Assembly: GCA_903898725.1 (NCBI GenBank)
Contig: CAIUGQ010000475.1
Coordinates: forward strand, 1 to 8,586
From: an uncultured Burkholderiales bacterium
Lineage (GTDB): Bacteria; Pseudomonadota; Gammaproteobacteria; Burkholderiales; Burkholderiaceae_E
Direction of reading: 5' to 3'
Length of the DNA stretch: 8,586 nucleotides
Shown here piece by piece: positions 1 to 6,878 of the stretch (its first letter is position 1; each line of letters starts with the position of its first letter). The position numbers and the translations under genes were made by a program. A model generated the notes under the pieces. The model did not search any database. It was not told where the DNA came from and saw nothing but the letters and a program-made list of their open reading frames with translations.

Positions 1-31
1 GCCTCGGAGGAAGCAACGGCCTGAAGGGCAG

Positions 32-110
32 CGACGCCGCTCGCCAACCTTTGAATGAAGGCCGCGCACCAATATCCGAACGACCGCCGAGCGCCAACCT
101 CAGAACGCAG
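32..110. repeat. Imperfect direct repeat, two copies about 50 bp apart
   Basis: Copy 1 spans 32-60 and copy 2 spans 81-110. Both contain the identical 9-mer CGCCAACCT (42-50 and 92-100), preceded by a CGAC/GCCG segment and followed by similar GAA-xG-xAG tails. By hand alignment about 23 of 30 positions match with one gap. The repeat fills most of the gene-free stretch 1-125, downstream of the minus-strand nitroreductase. No U-tract terminator was seen here. It may be a remnant of a dispersed repeat or chance similarity. Confidence 0.35.
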
Positions 111-125
111 CCACCGCGCCCAGAA

Positions 126-977
126 TCACTCCAGCCCGAACCCCAGCTTCTTCAGCGAGTCCCGCAGCGTGTGGCGGCCGGTGAGGCTGTCGGGGCCGCG
201 CACGCGCGAGGCCGACTGTGCGGACCACGCGACCTCGGTCATCCGCTGCGAGGCCTGGAAGGCGCGCATCGCGGGCTCGTAGCGCTCGACCTCGGCCGCC
301 TCGGCGCTGGCGTCGTAGCGCTCGAGGTGCAGCACGGCGGGCTGCGGCAGTCGCGGCTTGACCTCGGCCGGGCGGGCCGGGTCGGGCCAGCCGATGCACA
401 GGCCGAACACCGCGAACGCGTCGGGCGGCAGGCCGAGCACCTCGGCCACCTGCTCGGGGTGGTTGCGCATCGCGCCGATGTAGCAGGTGCCCAGCCCCAG
501 CGACTCGGCCGCCACCAGCGCGTTCTGCGCGGCGAGCGCGGCGTCCACCGAGGCCACGAGGAACATCTCGAGGAAGCGGTTGGCATCGGCGCGGCCGCCA
601 CCGCGCTCGCTGACCCGGTCCAGCCGCGACAGGTCGGCGATGAAGACCAGCAGCAGCGGGCAGTCGCGCACCTGCGCCTGGCCGGCCGCGAGTTTGGCCA
701 GCGTGGCGCGGCGCTCGGGGTCGGTCACCGCGACCACGCTCCAGGCCTGCAGGTTCGACGAGGTGGGGGCGGACTGCGCGGCGGCCACCAGCGTCTGCAG
801 CGTGCCCTCGGGCAGCGGCCTCGTATCGAAGGCGCGCACGGTCCGGTGCCGCATCAGCACGTCGATGGTCGAGCCGCCGGGCAGCGCGCCCTCGGGGCGG
901 GCATCGCCGTAGCGGGCGCGCAGAAGAGCGTCGGACAGGGGGGCGGGCGGGGTCGGGGCGGGGATCGGTGCGTTCAT
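126..977 (-). CDS. Nitroreductase-family NAD(P)H:FMN oxidoreductase (NfsA/FRP-like)
   Basis: The 283-residue protein has the FMN-dependent nitroreductase fold. Members reduce nitroaromatics, quinones or free flavin with NAD(P)H in the cytoplasm. Visible signatures are the N-terminal RHRTVRAF motif (residues 43-50, whose arginines contact the FMN phosphate), SAPTSSNLQAWS (69-80, with the S-S-N-x-Q flavin-binding residues), a dimer-interface helix rich in Ala and Leu (about 135-160), and LGTCYIGAMRN followed by LGLP in the second half. The C-terminal tail ending in SLKKLGFGLE resembles the NfsA/FRP subgroup, which is longer than NfsB types. The start at 977 keeps the family's N-terminal helix (LLRARYG). 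No strong Shine-Dalgarno is visible, and a later Met at residue 42 would cut into the FMN site. The gene is divergent from the TonB operon and nothing ties it to that operon. The substrate cannot be told. Confidence 0.93.
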   Translation of the reverse strand: MNAPIPAPTPPAPLSDALLRARYGDARPEGALPGGSTIDVLMRHRTVRAFDTRPLPEGTLQTLVAAAQSAPTSSNLQAWSVVAVTDPERRATLAKLAAGQAQVRDCPLLLVFIADLSRLDRVSERGGGRADANRFLEMFLVASVDAALAAQNALVAAESLGLGTCYIGAMRNHPEQVAEVLGLPPDAFAVFGLCIGWPDPARPAEVKPRLPQPAVLHLERYDASAEAAEVERYEPAMRAFQASQRMTEVAWSAQSASRVRGPDSLTGRHTLRDSLKKLGFGLE

Positions 978-1025
978 GGGGCGGGGGAGGGGCGGATGTC
1001 AGAGGGCAGGGGCAGGGGGCAGCAG

Positions 1026-1031
1026 AGTATA
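1026..1031 (-). promoter_or_regulatory. Possible -10 element for the nitroreductase gene
   Basis: Read on the minus strand, this is TATACT, one mismatch from the sigma-70 -10 consensus. It lies about 50 nt upstream of the nitroreductase ATG and is one of the few AT-rich hexamers in the region. No recognisable TTGACA-like -35 is found at 16-18 bp, so support is weak. Confidence 0.25.
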
Positions 1032-1105
1032 GGCAGTGGCGCGCGAAGCCCGGGGTGCGTGGTCCGCCGCACCCGGAGGCGGCATCGCGATCGTGTATCG
1101 GCCCT

Positions 1106-1131
1106 CAGTTCCAACGTTGAAGGCCGAACTG
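1106..1131. promoter_or_regulatory. Dyad upstream of the TonB-system operon, possible operator
   Basis: Perfect 6-bp arms CAGTTC (1106-1111) and GAACTG (1126-1131) flank 14 bp that begins with the perfect 8-bp palindrome CAACGTTG (1112-1119). The dyad ends 13 nt before the first start codon of the plus-strand operon, where a repressor site or a leader hairpin could act. It does not resemble the AT-rich Fur box. No clear sigma-70 promoter could be placed beside it: TTGAAG at 1117 and TACGCT at 1133 are only 10 bp apart. Chance occurrence is possible. Confidence 0.3.
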
Positions 1132-1144
1132 GTACGCTTCGCCC

Positions 1145-1531
1145 ATGCACGCGTTCCGCCGCTACCGACGGATCACATGGGCGGCGCTCTGGGCGCTCGT
1201 CTTCGCAGCGCTCGCGCCGACGGTGCCTGCGCTGCATGGCGACGGCCGTGCCGCTTTGGCGCACGCGGACCTGTGCATCACCTCGGCAGACGTCCAGGTC
1301 GGCCGCACCGGGGTCGGCAGCGACGGGTCCCCGAGCACCCCCGCCACGGACCACGGCGAGTGTCCGCTCTGCGCGGCGCGCGGACTCGCCCTGGCGGGAC
1401 CGCCCGCCGCCGTCGGCGTGGCGCTGCGCCTCGAGCTGCACGACGTCGCGCCTGTTGGACCGACGTCCAGCGAAGCCGTTCAAGTCGTCTGGTCGCCTGC
1501 GAATCCGCGGGCACCGCCTGCCGCTGCCTGA
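1145..1531 (+). CDS. DUF2946 family small exported protein, first copy
   Basis: This is a 128-residue protein. A basic N-terminus (MHAFRRYRR) is followed by one hydrophobic segment at about residues 12-30, which is either a signal peptide or a membrane anchor. The rest should therefore lie in the periplasm. Diagnostic DUF2946 features are a cysteine shortly after the hydrophobic segment (C44, in DLCITSA), a polar Gly/Ser/Pro linker, then a histidine (H70) just before C73-P-L-C76-A. The C-terminal third is Ala/Pro-rich and poorly conserved. DUF2946 proteins have no established function but are often encoded beside TonB-dependent receptors, including copper-type receptors. The Cys/His set suggests metal binding or thiol chemistry, which is inference. 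It is the first gene of the operon, 67 nt ahead of tonB. No Shine-Dalgarno is evident, but the start sits immediately before the hydrophobic segment as expected. Confidence 0.8.
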   Translation: MHAFRRYRRITWAALWALVFAALAPTVPALHGDGRAALAHADLCITSADVQVGRTGVGSDGSPSTPATDHGECPLCAARGLALAGPPAAVGVALRLELHDVAPVGPTSSEAVQVVWSPANPRAPPAAA

Positions 1532-1550
1532 TTCCCGCTGAGCGCTCCCC

Positions 1551-1571
1551 GCCGGATCCCCTGGATCCGGC
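1551..1571 (+). repeat. Perfect 9-bp intercistronic hairpin between DUF2946 gene and tonB
   Basis: GCCGGATCC (1551-1559) is exactly complementary to GGATCCGGC (1563-1571), with a 3-nt loop. No T-run follows, so it is not a classic intrinsic terminator. It ends 27 nt before the tonB start. It could partly stop transcription, protect an mRNA end, or simply be an mRNA hairpin separating expression of the two genes. Confidence 0.5.
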
Positions 1572-1598
1572 GCCGTCCGTTCGTCCAGGCAGCAACCC

Positions 1599-2363
1599 GT
1601 GTCTTCGAGCGTTCGTCGAGACGGCGCCCGCGACCTCGCGTCGCGGGTTCCGACCGTGCTGTGTGTCGTCCTCATCCATGCGTCGCTGATCGCGTGGATG
1701 CCGGCGCTCGGCCCGAGCGCGTCGATGGCACCGGTACCGATCGCGGTGCAACTGCTCGAACCCGAACCCGTACCCGAACCGCCGAGGCCGCTCGAAGCGA
1801 CGCGTCCGCCCGTCCCGCTGCCGGCCGCTGCGTCCGCGTCACCTCGACCGATCCGTAACGCTTCGCCTGCGCGGCCAACGACGCCTGTCCCGGTGCCGGC
1901 GCGGCCGGCCGACTCTGCCACCGAGCCGAACCCCGTGGTCGCATCGCCGACGGTCGAAGACCCGCCTGTGGTCGCCGCTGTCGACGGTCCGGGCCCGGCG
2001 GTCGCGGTCGCCGAGGCGCCCGGTCGCGATGCGGCAGTCGTAGCGCAGAGCCGGCCGCGCGCGGAGCCCGCGGTCGCAGGCACGCCGGCCCGTCACGACG
2101 CCGACTACCTGCGCAATCCGGCGCCCGCGTACCCCGCCGTCTCCCGGCGGCTGCGCGAGACGGGCGAGGTGCTGCTGCGCGTGGTGGTCTCGCCGGACGG
2201 CGAGGCGCTCGCGGTCGAGATCGAGCGCGGCAGCGGCCACGCGAGGCTCGACGCCGCCGCGCGCCGCGCCGTGGCCGGGTGGCGCTTCGTGCCCGCCCGG
2301 CGCGCAGACGTGCCGATCCAGGCAAGCGTGCTGGTGCCGATCGTGTTCCGACTGGACGACTGA
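1599..2363 (+). CDS. tonB: TonB family energy-transducing protein
   Basis: This 254-residue protein carries energy from the ExbB/ExbD proton channel to outer-membrane receptors. The N-terminal cytoplasmic and transmembrane segment (about residues 16-36, RVPTVLCVVLIHASLIAW) includes the in-membrane histidine H27 expected in TonB. A long Pro/Ala/Val/Arg-rich periplasm-spanning region covers about 38-165 and begins with an EPEPVPEPP stretch. A C-terminal TonB domain follows at about 168-254, with DADYLRNPAPAYPAVSRR, GEVLLRVVVSPDG, the LDAAARRAVAGWRF helix and a final VPIVFRL strand. The start is GTG, with a weak AGG 9 nt upstream, and it is the only start that leaves the anchor intact. exbB and exbD lie downstream in the same operon, separated from tonB by the receptor and PepSY genes. 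This is probably a dedicated TonB for the adjacent receptor. Confidence 0.93.
   Translation: MSSSVRRDGARDLASRVPTVLCVVLIHASLIAWMPALGPSASMAPVPIAVQLLEPEPVPEPPRPLEATRPPVPLPAAASASPRPIRNASPARPTTPVPVPARPADSATEPNPVVASPTVEDPPVVAAVDGPGPAVAVAEAPGRDAAVVAQSRPRAEPAVAGTPARHDADYLRNPAPAYPAVSRRLRETGEVLLRVVVSPDGEALAVEIERGSGHARLDAAARRAVAGWRFVPARRADVPIQASVLVPIVFRLDD
1757..1780 (+). repeat. Four hexamer repeats (CGAACC-type) in tonB
   Basis: Four consecutive hexamers, CGAACC, CGAACC, CGTACC and CGAACC, encode the start of the Glu-Pro-rich rigid linker of TonB. Such short in-frame repeats can change copy number by slippage, which would alter linker length without breaking the frame. Confidence 0.6.
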
Positions 2364-2424
2364 GCGGGCGCTGCCGAACGGACCCAAACCCGAACTCATT
2401 CCCCACTTCTCTCTGGACCCACCC

Positions 2425-4626
2425 ATGAACCGATCCGTCCGTCCCCCATTCGCCCGCGCGCCGCTGGCTGCCGCGCTCGCGCTCGCCATCGCCGGTCCGG
2501 CCCTCGCGCAGCAGGCGCCCGCCGACGCAACGCGGACCCTGCCCGCGGTCACCGTCCGCGACACCGAAGCACCCGGCCGGCTGCAGATCGACGAGCCGTC
2601 GAGTACCGGCTCGCGCCTCGGGCTCACGCCGCGTGAAACCCCCGCCTCGGTCACCATCATCGATCGGGACACCATCGAACAGCGCGGTGCGCTCACGACT
2701 CAGGACATCCTGCAGAGCGTGCCGGGCATGATCGCCGCGGCGCCTCCAGGCTTCGCCGGCTACGTCGCCTACCGCGGCTTCTCCGGTGGCCAGATCACCC
2801 AGCTGTTCAACGGCATCAGCGTGCAGTACGACGCGATCGCCGGCCGGCCGGTCGACAGCTGGATCTACGACCGAGTGGAGGCCATCGGTGGCCCGTCGAC
2901 GTTCCTGTTCGGCGCGGGTGCCGTCGGCGGCTCGATCAACTACGTGACCAAGCTCGCGACCCGCGATGCGGACTTCGTGGAGGGGCGTGTGCGCTACGGC
3001 TCCTACGGCGCCTTCGAGTTCTCCGCGGGGCTGAACCAGCGACTCGGCGAGCACTCGGGTCGCGTCGGCAACACGCTGCGCCTCGACCTGAGCCGCACCG
3101 GATCCGATGGCTGGGTCGACGGCAACGGCCGCGCGTCGACGACCTTCGCCGGATCGCTCCTGACCGACCTCGGTCCGCGCCTGTCCCACACGCTCGCGGT
3201 CGAGTACCAGAAGGAGACCGTCGACCGTCCCTACTGGGGCACGCCGCTGCTGAACCCGACCACAGGCGCGGGGCGCATCCTGCCGGAGACCCGCTTCGCC
3301 AACTACAACTCCAGCGACGGCATCTACGAGCAGACGGTGAAGTGGGGCCGCTCGATCATCGACTGGCAGGTGTCCGACGCGACCTCGGTGCGCAACACCC
3401 TCTACGCGTACGACGCGCTGCGCGACTACCGCAACGTCGAGGTCTACCGCTTCAATGCGGCGAACACCGCTGTGGTCCGCTCCGCCGCCCTGCTGCAGCG
3501 ACACGACCAGGAACTGGTCGGCAACCGCCTCGAGTGGGCGCATCGCGGAACGCTGGCCGGCCTGAAGTCGGACTGGTCGGCCGGGCTGGATGTCTCGTTC
3601 AATCGTCAGACCCGCCACCCGCGGTCGCTGTCCGGGACGGTGAGCACGGTACCGCCGACCGGATTCACGACCGAGTCCTTCTTCTCGATCCCCGGCATGA
3701 CGCCGGGCTTCGTGCCCGACCGCACCAACCGGCTCGACACCGTCGCCGTCTTCGTCGAGAACCGCACGAAGGTGCTGCCATCGACGTCCCTCGTGACCGC
3801 GCTGCGTCATGACCGGCTCGATCTCGAGGTCACCAACCAGCGGACCGTCACCGCCACCGACCCCGCCGTGTTCGAGCGCACCTACCGGCCGACGACCGGC
3901 CGGATCGGGGTGGTCCAGGATCTGTCGCCAAACGCGAACGTCTACGTCCAGTACTCGACCTCGGCCGATCCGCCGGCCGGCATCCTGACCACGGCGAACT
4001 TCGCGCAGCTGCGGGACTTCGATCTGTCGACCGGGCAGCAGGTCGAGGTGGGTGCGAAGGGTGACTACCTCGATGGCCGTGGCACGGCCACGCTCGCGCT
4101 GTACACGATCACGCGCAACAACCTGTCGATCGCGGATCCGTCGAATCCGGGCACGACCTTGCCGATCGGCCAGCAGTCGGCTCGGGGCATCGAACTCGCG
4201 ACGTCGGTGCGACCGAGCGCGGGCTGGCTGCTCGCGGGCAACATCGCCTGGGTCGACCCGCAGCTCGACGACTTCACCGAGAACGTCGGGGGCGTCGCGG
4301 TGTCGCGGGCAGGCAACCGGCCCCCGAACACGCCGACGAGCGTCGCCAACCTGTGGGCCGACTGGGCGTTCGCGCCGGGGTGGAACACCGGTGCGAGCGT
4401 GCGCTACGTGTCGCAGGTGTACGCCAACGCCGCCAACACGACGAGTGCGCCGTCGTACACCCTGCTGGGTCTGTCGCTCGGCTACCGTCTGTCGAAGAAC
4501 CTCGCGCTGACCGCCCGGGTCGACAACCTGACCGACGAGGTATACGCCTCGAACCTGACGGGCACGCCGATGTTCTTCCTCGGTGCGCCACGGACGTACT
4601 CGCTGACGCTCGCGGCGCGGTACTGA
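2425..4626 (+). CDS. TonB-dependent outer-membrane receptor, siderophore-receptor type
   Basis: This 733-residue protein is a gated beta-barrel for TonB-driven uptake of a metal chelate. It has a signal peptide at residues 1-28 (hydrophobic Ala/Leu core, cleavage after ALA before QQ), a likely TonB box LPAVTVRD (39-46), and a plug domain at about 68-175. The plug contains ETPASVTIIDRDTIEQRG, the TTQDILQSVPGM motif, YRGFSGGQ, a FNGISVQYD segment, and the DRVEAIGGPSTFLFGAGAVGG signature leading to INYVTK. The remainder is a barrel of repeated aromatic beta strands, ending in NLTDEVYASN and a C-terminal Tyr (LAARY) typical of BAM-recognised strands. Length is normal for siderophore receptors. 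There is no N-terminal signalling extension, so no sigma-factor surface signalling is expected. There are no cysteines and very few Met or His, which argues against an OprC-like copper site. It lies 61 nt after tonB with only a weak GGA ribosome site. The substrate is unknown, and ferric siderophore is the default inference. Confidence 0.92.
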   Translation: MNRSVRPPFARAPLAAALALAIAGPALAQQAPADATRTLPAVTVRDTEAPGRLQIDEPSSTGSRLGLTPRETPASVTIIDRDTIEQRGALTTQDILQSVPGMIAAAPPGFAGYVAYRGFSGGQITQLFNGISVQYDAIAGRPVDSWIYDRVEAIGGPSTFLFGAGAVGGSINYVTKLATRDADFVEGRVRYGSYGAFEFSAGLNQRLGEHSGRVGNTLRLDLSRTGSDGWVDGNGRASTTFAGSLLTDLGPRLSHTLAVEYQKETVDRPYWGTPLLNPTTGAGRILPETRFANYNSSDGIYEQTVKWGRSIIDWQVSDATSVRNTLYAYDALRDYRNVEVYRFNAANTAVVRSAALLQRHDQELVGNRLEWAHRGTLAGLKSDWSAGLDVSFNRQTRHPRSLSGTVSTVPPTGFTTESFFSIPGMTPGFVPDRTNRLDTVAVFVENRTKVLPSTSLVTALRHDRLDLEVTNQRTVTATDPAVFERTYRPTTGRIGVVQDLSPNANVYVQYSTSADPPAGILTTANFAQLRDFDLSTGQQVEVGAKGDYLDGRGTATLALYTITRNNLSIADPSNPGTTLPIGQQSARGIELATSVRPSAGWLLAGNIAWVDPQLDDFTENVGGVAVSRAGNRPPNTPTSVANLWADWAFAPGWNTGASVRYVSQVYANAANTTSAPSYTLLGLSLGYRLSKNLALTARVDNLTDEVYASNLTGTPMFFLGAPRTYSLTLAARY

Positions 4627-4636
4627 GGGGGCCGAC

Positions 4637-6172
4637 GTGAAGCGCTGGCTGTTCCTCGTGCACCGCTGGCTCGGCGTGGTGCTGTGTGCGTTCATGGCGA
4701 TGTGGTTCTTCTCGGGCGTCGTCATGATGTACGTCGGCTACCCGAAGCTCACCGACGGCGAACGGCTGGCGGCGCTTCCGCCATTACAGGGGGCCGCGCC
4801 CCTGGTCGACGCGGACGCCGCGGTCCGAGCGTCCGCCCGCCCGTCGACGCCGGGCGCGGCGGCGTCCGTGCCGCGCTCGATCCGGCTGACCACGGTGGCC
4901 GGCCGGCCGGTCTATGTGCTGGGCTTCGGCCGCGACGTGTCGGTCGCGGTCGACGCGACGGACGGCCGCCGCATCGAGGGCGTCGATGCGGCGGCTGCGG
5001 TGGTCTCGGCACGTGCGTTCGCGGGCGATGTCGGAGCGCGTCTCGTGGAAACGGTGCGTGAGGATGCGTGGACGCACTCGCGTGCGCTCGATGCGCACCG
5101 GCCGCTGCATGTCGTCGAGCTCGACGGCGGAACGCTGCTCTACGTGTCGTCGACGACCGGCGAGGTGGTGCGCGACGCGACGCGCATCGAGCGGACGTGG
5201 AACGGACTGGGTGCATGGATCCATTGGCTCTACCCGTTCCGAGGCGGCGCGCTCGATGCGTGGTGGCACGACATCGTCGTCTGGAGTTCGGTGGCGGCGA
5301 CCGTGCTCACCGCGATCGGTATCGTCGTCGGCGTGATGCGCTGGCGCTTTCGCGGCCGATTCCGCAACGGCGGACGCTCGCCGTACCGGGAGTCGTGGAT
5401 GAAGTGGCATCACTGGACCGGCCTCGTCTTCGGCCTGCTGTGCCTGACATGGATCTTCAGCGGTCTGATGTCGATGAATCCCTGGAAGGTGTTCACGTCG
5501 CCCGGCGCGAGCGCCGCCCGGGAGGCGCCGGGGGTCGTGCCCGGCGTGCTGGGCCGCGACGTCGGCGCGGCGATCGCGCGCTTCGCCGCGGAGGGTTTTG
5601 TCGTGCGCGAGCTCGAGTGGCGGACCTTCGACGGCGCGCCGCTGCTGGTGGGGTACGACGGCGTCGGTCGCACGCGCCTGATGCGCACGGACGGCCTGCC
5701 GTTCGAGCGGCTGTCGTTCGAGGCGCTCGAGCGGGTCGGCACGCGCGTGATGCCCGATGCCCGGCTCGTCGGGCGCACGGTCGTCGAGCGCTACGACCTG
5801 TGGCACTACTCGCGCGAGCCTCACACCATGCTCGGGCATGTCGAACGGCGCCTGCCGATCCTGCGGCTCGAGTTCGACGATCCCGGCCGGACCTGGCTGC
5901 AGCTCGATCCCTACACCGGTGCGGTCGCGTCGCGTCTCGACACGACGCAGCGCACGAAGCGGTGGCTGTTCGCGATGCTGCACAGCTGGGACTGGTGGCC
6001 GCTGCTCGAGCGGCGGCCGCTCTGGGACGTGCTGATGGTGGTCGCGAGCGTGGGCGGCTTCGCCGTCAGCGTCAGCGGCGTGGTGATCGGGTGGCGCAGG
6101 CTGCGCCGCAAGGTCAAGGTGGCGGCACCCGGCGAGCGGGGCGCACGCGAACGGCAAGGGGCGACGGCATGA
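4637..6172 (+). CDS. PepSY-TM family inner-membrane protein (putative metallophore reductase-like)
   Basis: This 511-residue protein has about four membrane helices: residues 10-33 (after VHRWLG), about 211-235, about 262-285 and about 463-487. Two periplasmic PepSY-like regions lie between them, with VYVLGFG...VDATDG and LQLDPYTGAV segments. Histidines sit at helix ends: H9, H196, H211 (WWHD), H258 and H259 (KWHHWTG), H390 (LWHYS) and H449 (LHSWDWW). This matches PepSY-associated TM proteins encoded beside TonB-dependent receptors. Some relatives (FoxB/PiuB/FsrB type) take part in reductive iron release from siderophores, with haem bound by such histidines. The function here is inferred. The GTG start is preceded by GAGG (4625-4628) at 8-nt spacing, overlapping the receptor stop codon, so translation is probably coupled. 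The stop overlaps the exbB start (ATGA). The C-terminus is basic and cytoplasmic. Confidence 0.88.
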   Translation: MKRWLFLVHRWLGVVLCAFMAMWFFSGVVMMYVGYPKLTDGERLAALPPLQGAAPLVDADAAVRASARPSTPGAAASVPRSIRLTTVAGRPVYVLGFGRDVSVAVDATDGRRIEGVDAAAAVVSARAFAGDVGARLVETVREDAWTHSRALDAHRPLHVVELDGGTLLYVSSTTGEVVRDATRIERTWNGLGAWIHWLYPFRGGALDAWWHDIVVWSSVAATVLTAIGIVVGVMRWRFRGRFRNGGRSPYRESWMKWHHWTGLVFGLLCLTWIFSGLMSMNPWKVFTSPGASAAREAPGVVPGVLGRDVGAAIARFAAEGFVVRELEWRTFDGAPLLVGYDGVGRTRLMRTDGLPFERLSFEALERVGTRVMPDARLVGRTVVERYDLWHYSREPHTMLGHVERRLPILRLEFDDPGRTWLQLDPYTGAVASRLDTTQRTKRWLFAMLHSWDWWPLLERRPLWDVLMVVASVGGFAVSVSGVVIGWRRLRRKVKVAAPGERGARERQGATA

Positions 6173-6867
6173 CGGGCGGACACGGACTTCTCCACTATTG
6201 GTCGCAAGGCGATGCGGTCACGCAGTCGGTCGCGGTGCTGCTGCTGGCGATGTCGGTCGCGAGCTGGACCGTGATCGTCAGGCGCTCGGTCGCGGCCCTG
6301 CACGCGGCCCGATCGACGCCCGCCGCGTTGGACGCATTCTGGAGCGCGCCCGATGCGGACCGCGCGATCGACGCGCTCGCGCGGCTCGATCGCAGTCGGG
6401 TGTTCGCAGGGGTTGCGGTCGACGCCATCTCCGCCGCGCGCGCGTGGCAGATCGGCGATACCGGCGTCGGCGGGTCCGTCGGTGCCGACGAGTTCATCGG
6501 TCGTGTGCTCCAGCAGTCGGTGCTCGGCGCGCAGGTGCGCATCGAGCGGGGCCAGACCCTGCTTGCATCGGTGGGCTCGACCGCACCCTTCGTCGGCCTG
6601 TTCGGCACCGTCTGGGGGATCCTGCAGGCGCTGGTCGGCCTGTCCGGCGAGGCGCACGCGACACTCGACCGGGTCGCGGGCCCGGTCGGCGAGGCATTGG
6701 TGATGACCGCGGCGGGGCTCTTCGTCGCAATCCCGGCCGTGCTCGCCTACAACGCGCTCGCCCGCGCGAATCGGATCTCGCTCGAACGACTCGAGGGCTT
6801 CGGTCGCGCGCTCCAGGCGTGGACGAGCATGAGCGCGGGTTCGACGGCCCGCAGCGGTCCGGGCTGA
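6169..6867 (+). CDS. exbB: ExbB/TolQ/MotA-family proton-channel protein
   Basis: This 232-residue inner-membrane protein forms the pentameric proton channel that powers TonB together with ExbD. Three helices are visible: about 17-36 (VAVLLLAMSVASWTVI), about 131-155 (TLLASVGSTAPFVGLFGTVWGI, the family signature) and about 173-195 (EALVMTAAGLFVAIPAVLAYN, with the conserved channel Thr near 180 and the Pro/Asn pair). A cytoplasmic loop of about 95 residues lies between helices 1 and 2. The start is ATG, overlapping the PepSY stop by 4 nt, with AGGGG 7 nt upstream. It is followed 11 nt later by exbD. A much longer reading frame extends upstream through the PepSY gene, but the coding signal and ribosome site place the start here. 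It could be called TolQ-like, but the neighbouring tonB and receptor favour ExbB. Confidence 0.93.
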   Translation: MTGGHGLLHYWSQGDAVTQSVAVLLLAMSVASWTVIVRRSVAALHAARSTPAALDAFWSAPDADRAIDALARLDRSRVFAGVAVDAISAARAWQIGDTGVGGSVGADEFIGRVLQQSVLGAQVRIERGQTLLASVGSTAPFVGLFGTVWGILQALVGLSGEAHATLDRVAGPVGEALVMTAAGLFVAIPAVLAYNALARANRISLERLEGFGRALQAWTSMSAGSTARSGPG

Positions 6868-6878
6868 GGCGACAGACG

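Noticed and set aside
1117..1138. Sigma-70 promoter TTGAAG ... TACGCT before the first DUF2946 gene
   Set aside because: The spacer is only 10 bp, too short for a functional -35/-10 pair.
978..1144. Fur box upstream of the operon
   Set aside because: No AT-rich 19-bp palindrome like the Fur consensus is visible here, nor in 2364-2424 before the receptor.
51..1541. A 496-codon plus-strand open frame over the nitroreductase
   Set aside because: It runs opposite the nitroreductase and through the first DUF2946 gene in the wrong frame. Its composition is Arg/Gly/His-rich without recognisable motifs.
2425..4626. Receptor with N-terminal sigma-regulator (FecA-type) signalling domain
   Set aside because: The TonB box follows almost directly after the signal peptide, so there is no room for a secretin/TonB short N-terminal domain. 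No sigma/anti-sigma genes are present.
1672..4725. A 1017-codon open frame on the minus strand opposite the receptor
   Set aside because: It is antisense to a well-recognised receptor, is Arg/Gly/Val-rich with no domain, and is the expected by-product of high-GC codon usage.
5068..6168. Apparent long N-terminal extension of ExbB
   Set aside because: This part of the frame overlaps the PepSY coding sequence and is Arg-rich noise. The ExbB family length and the ribosome site support the start at 6169.
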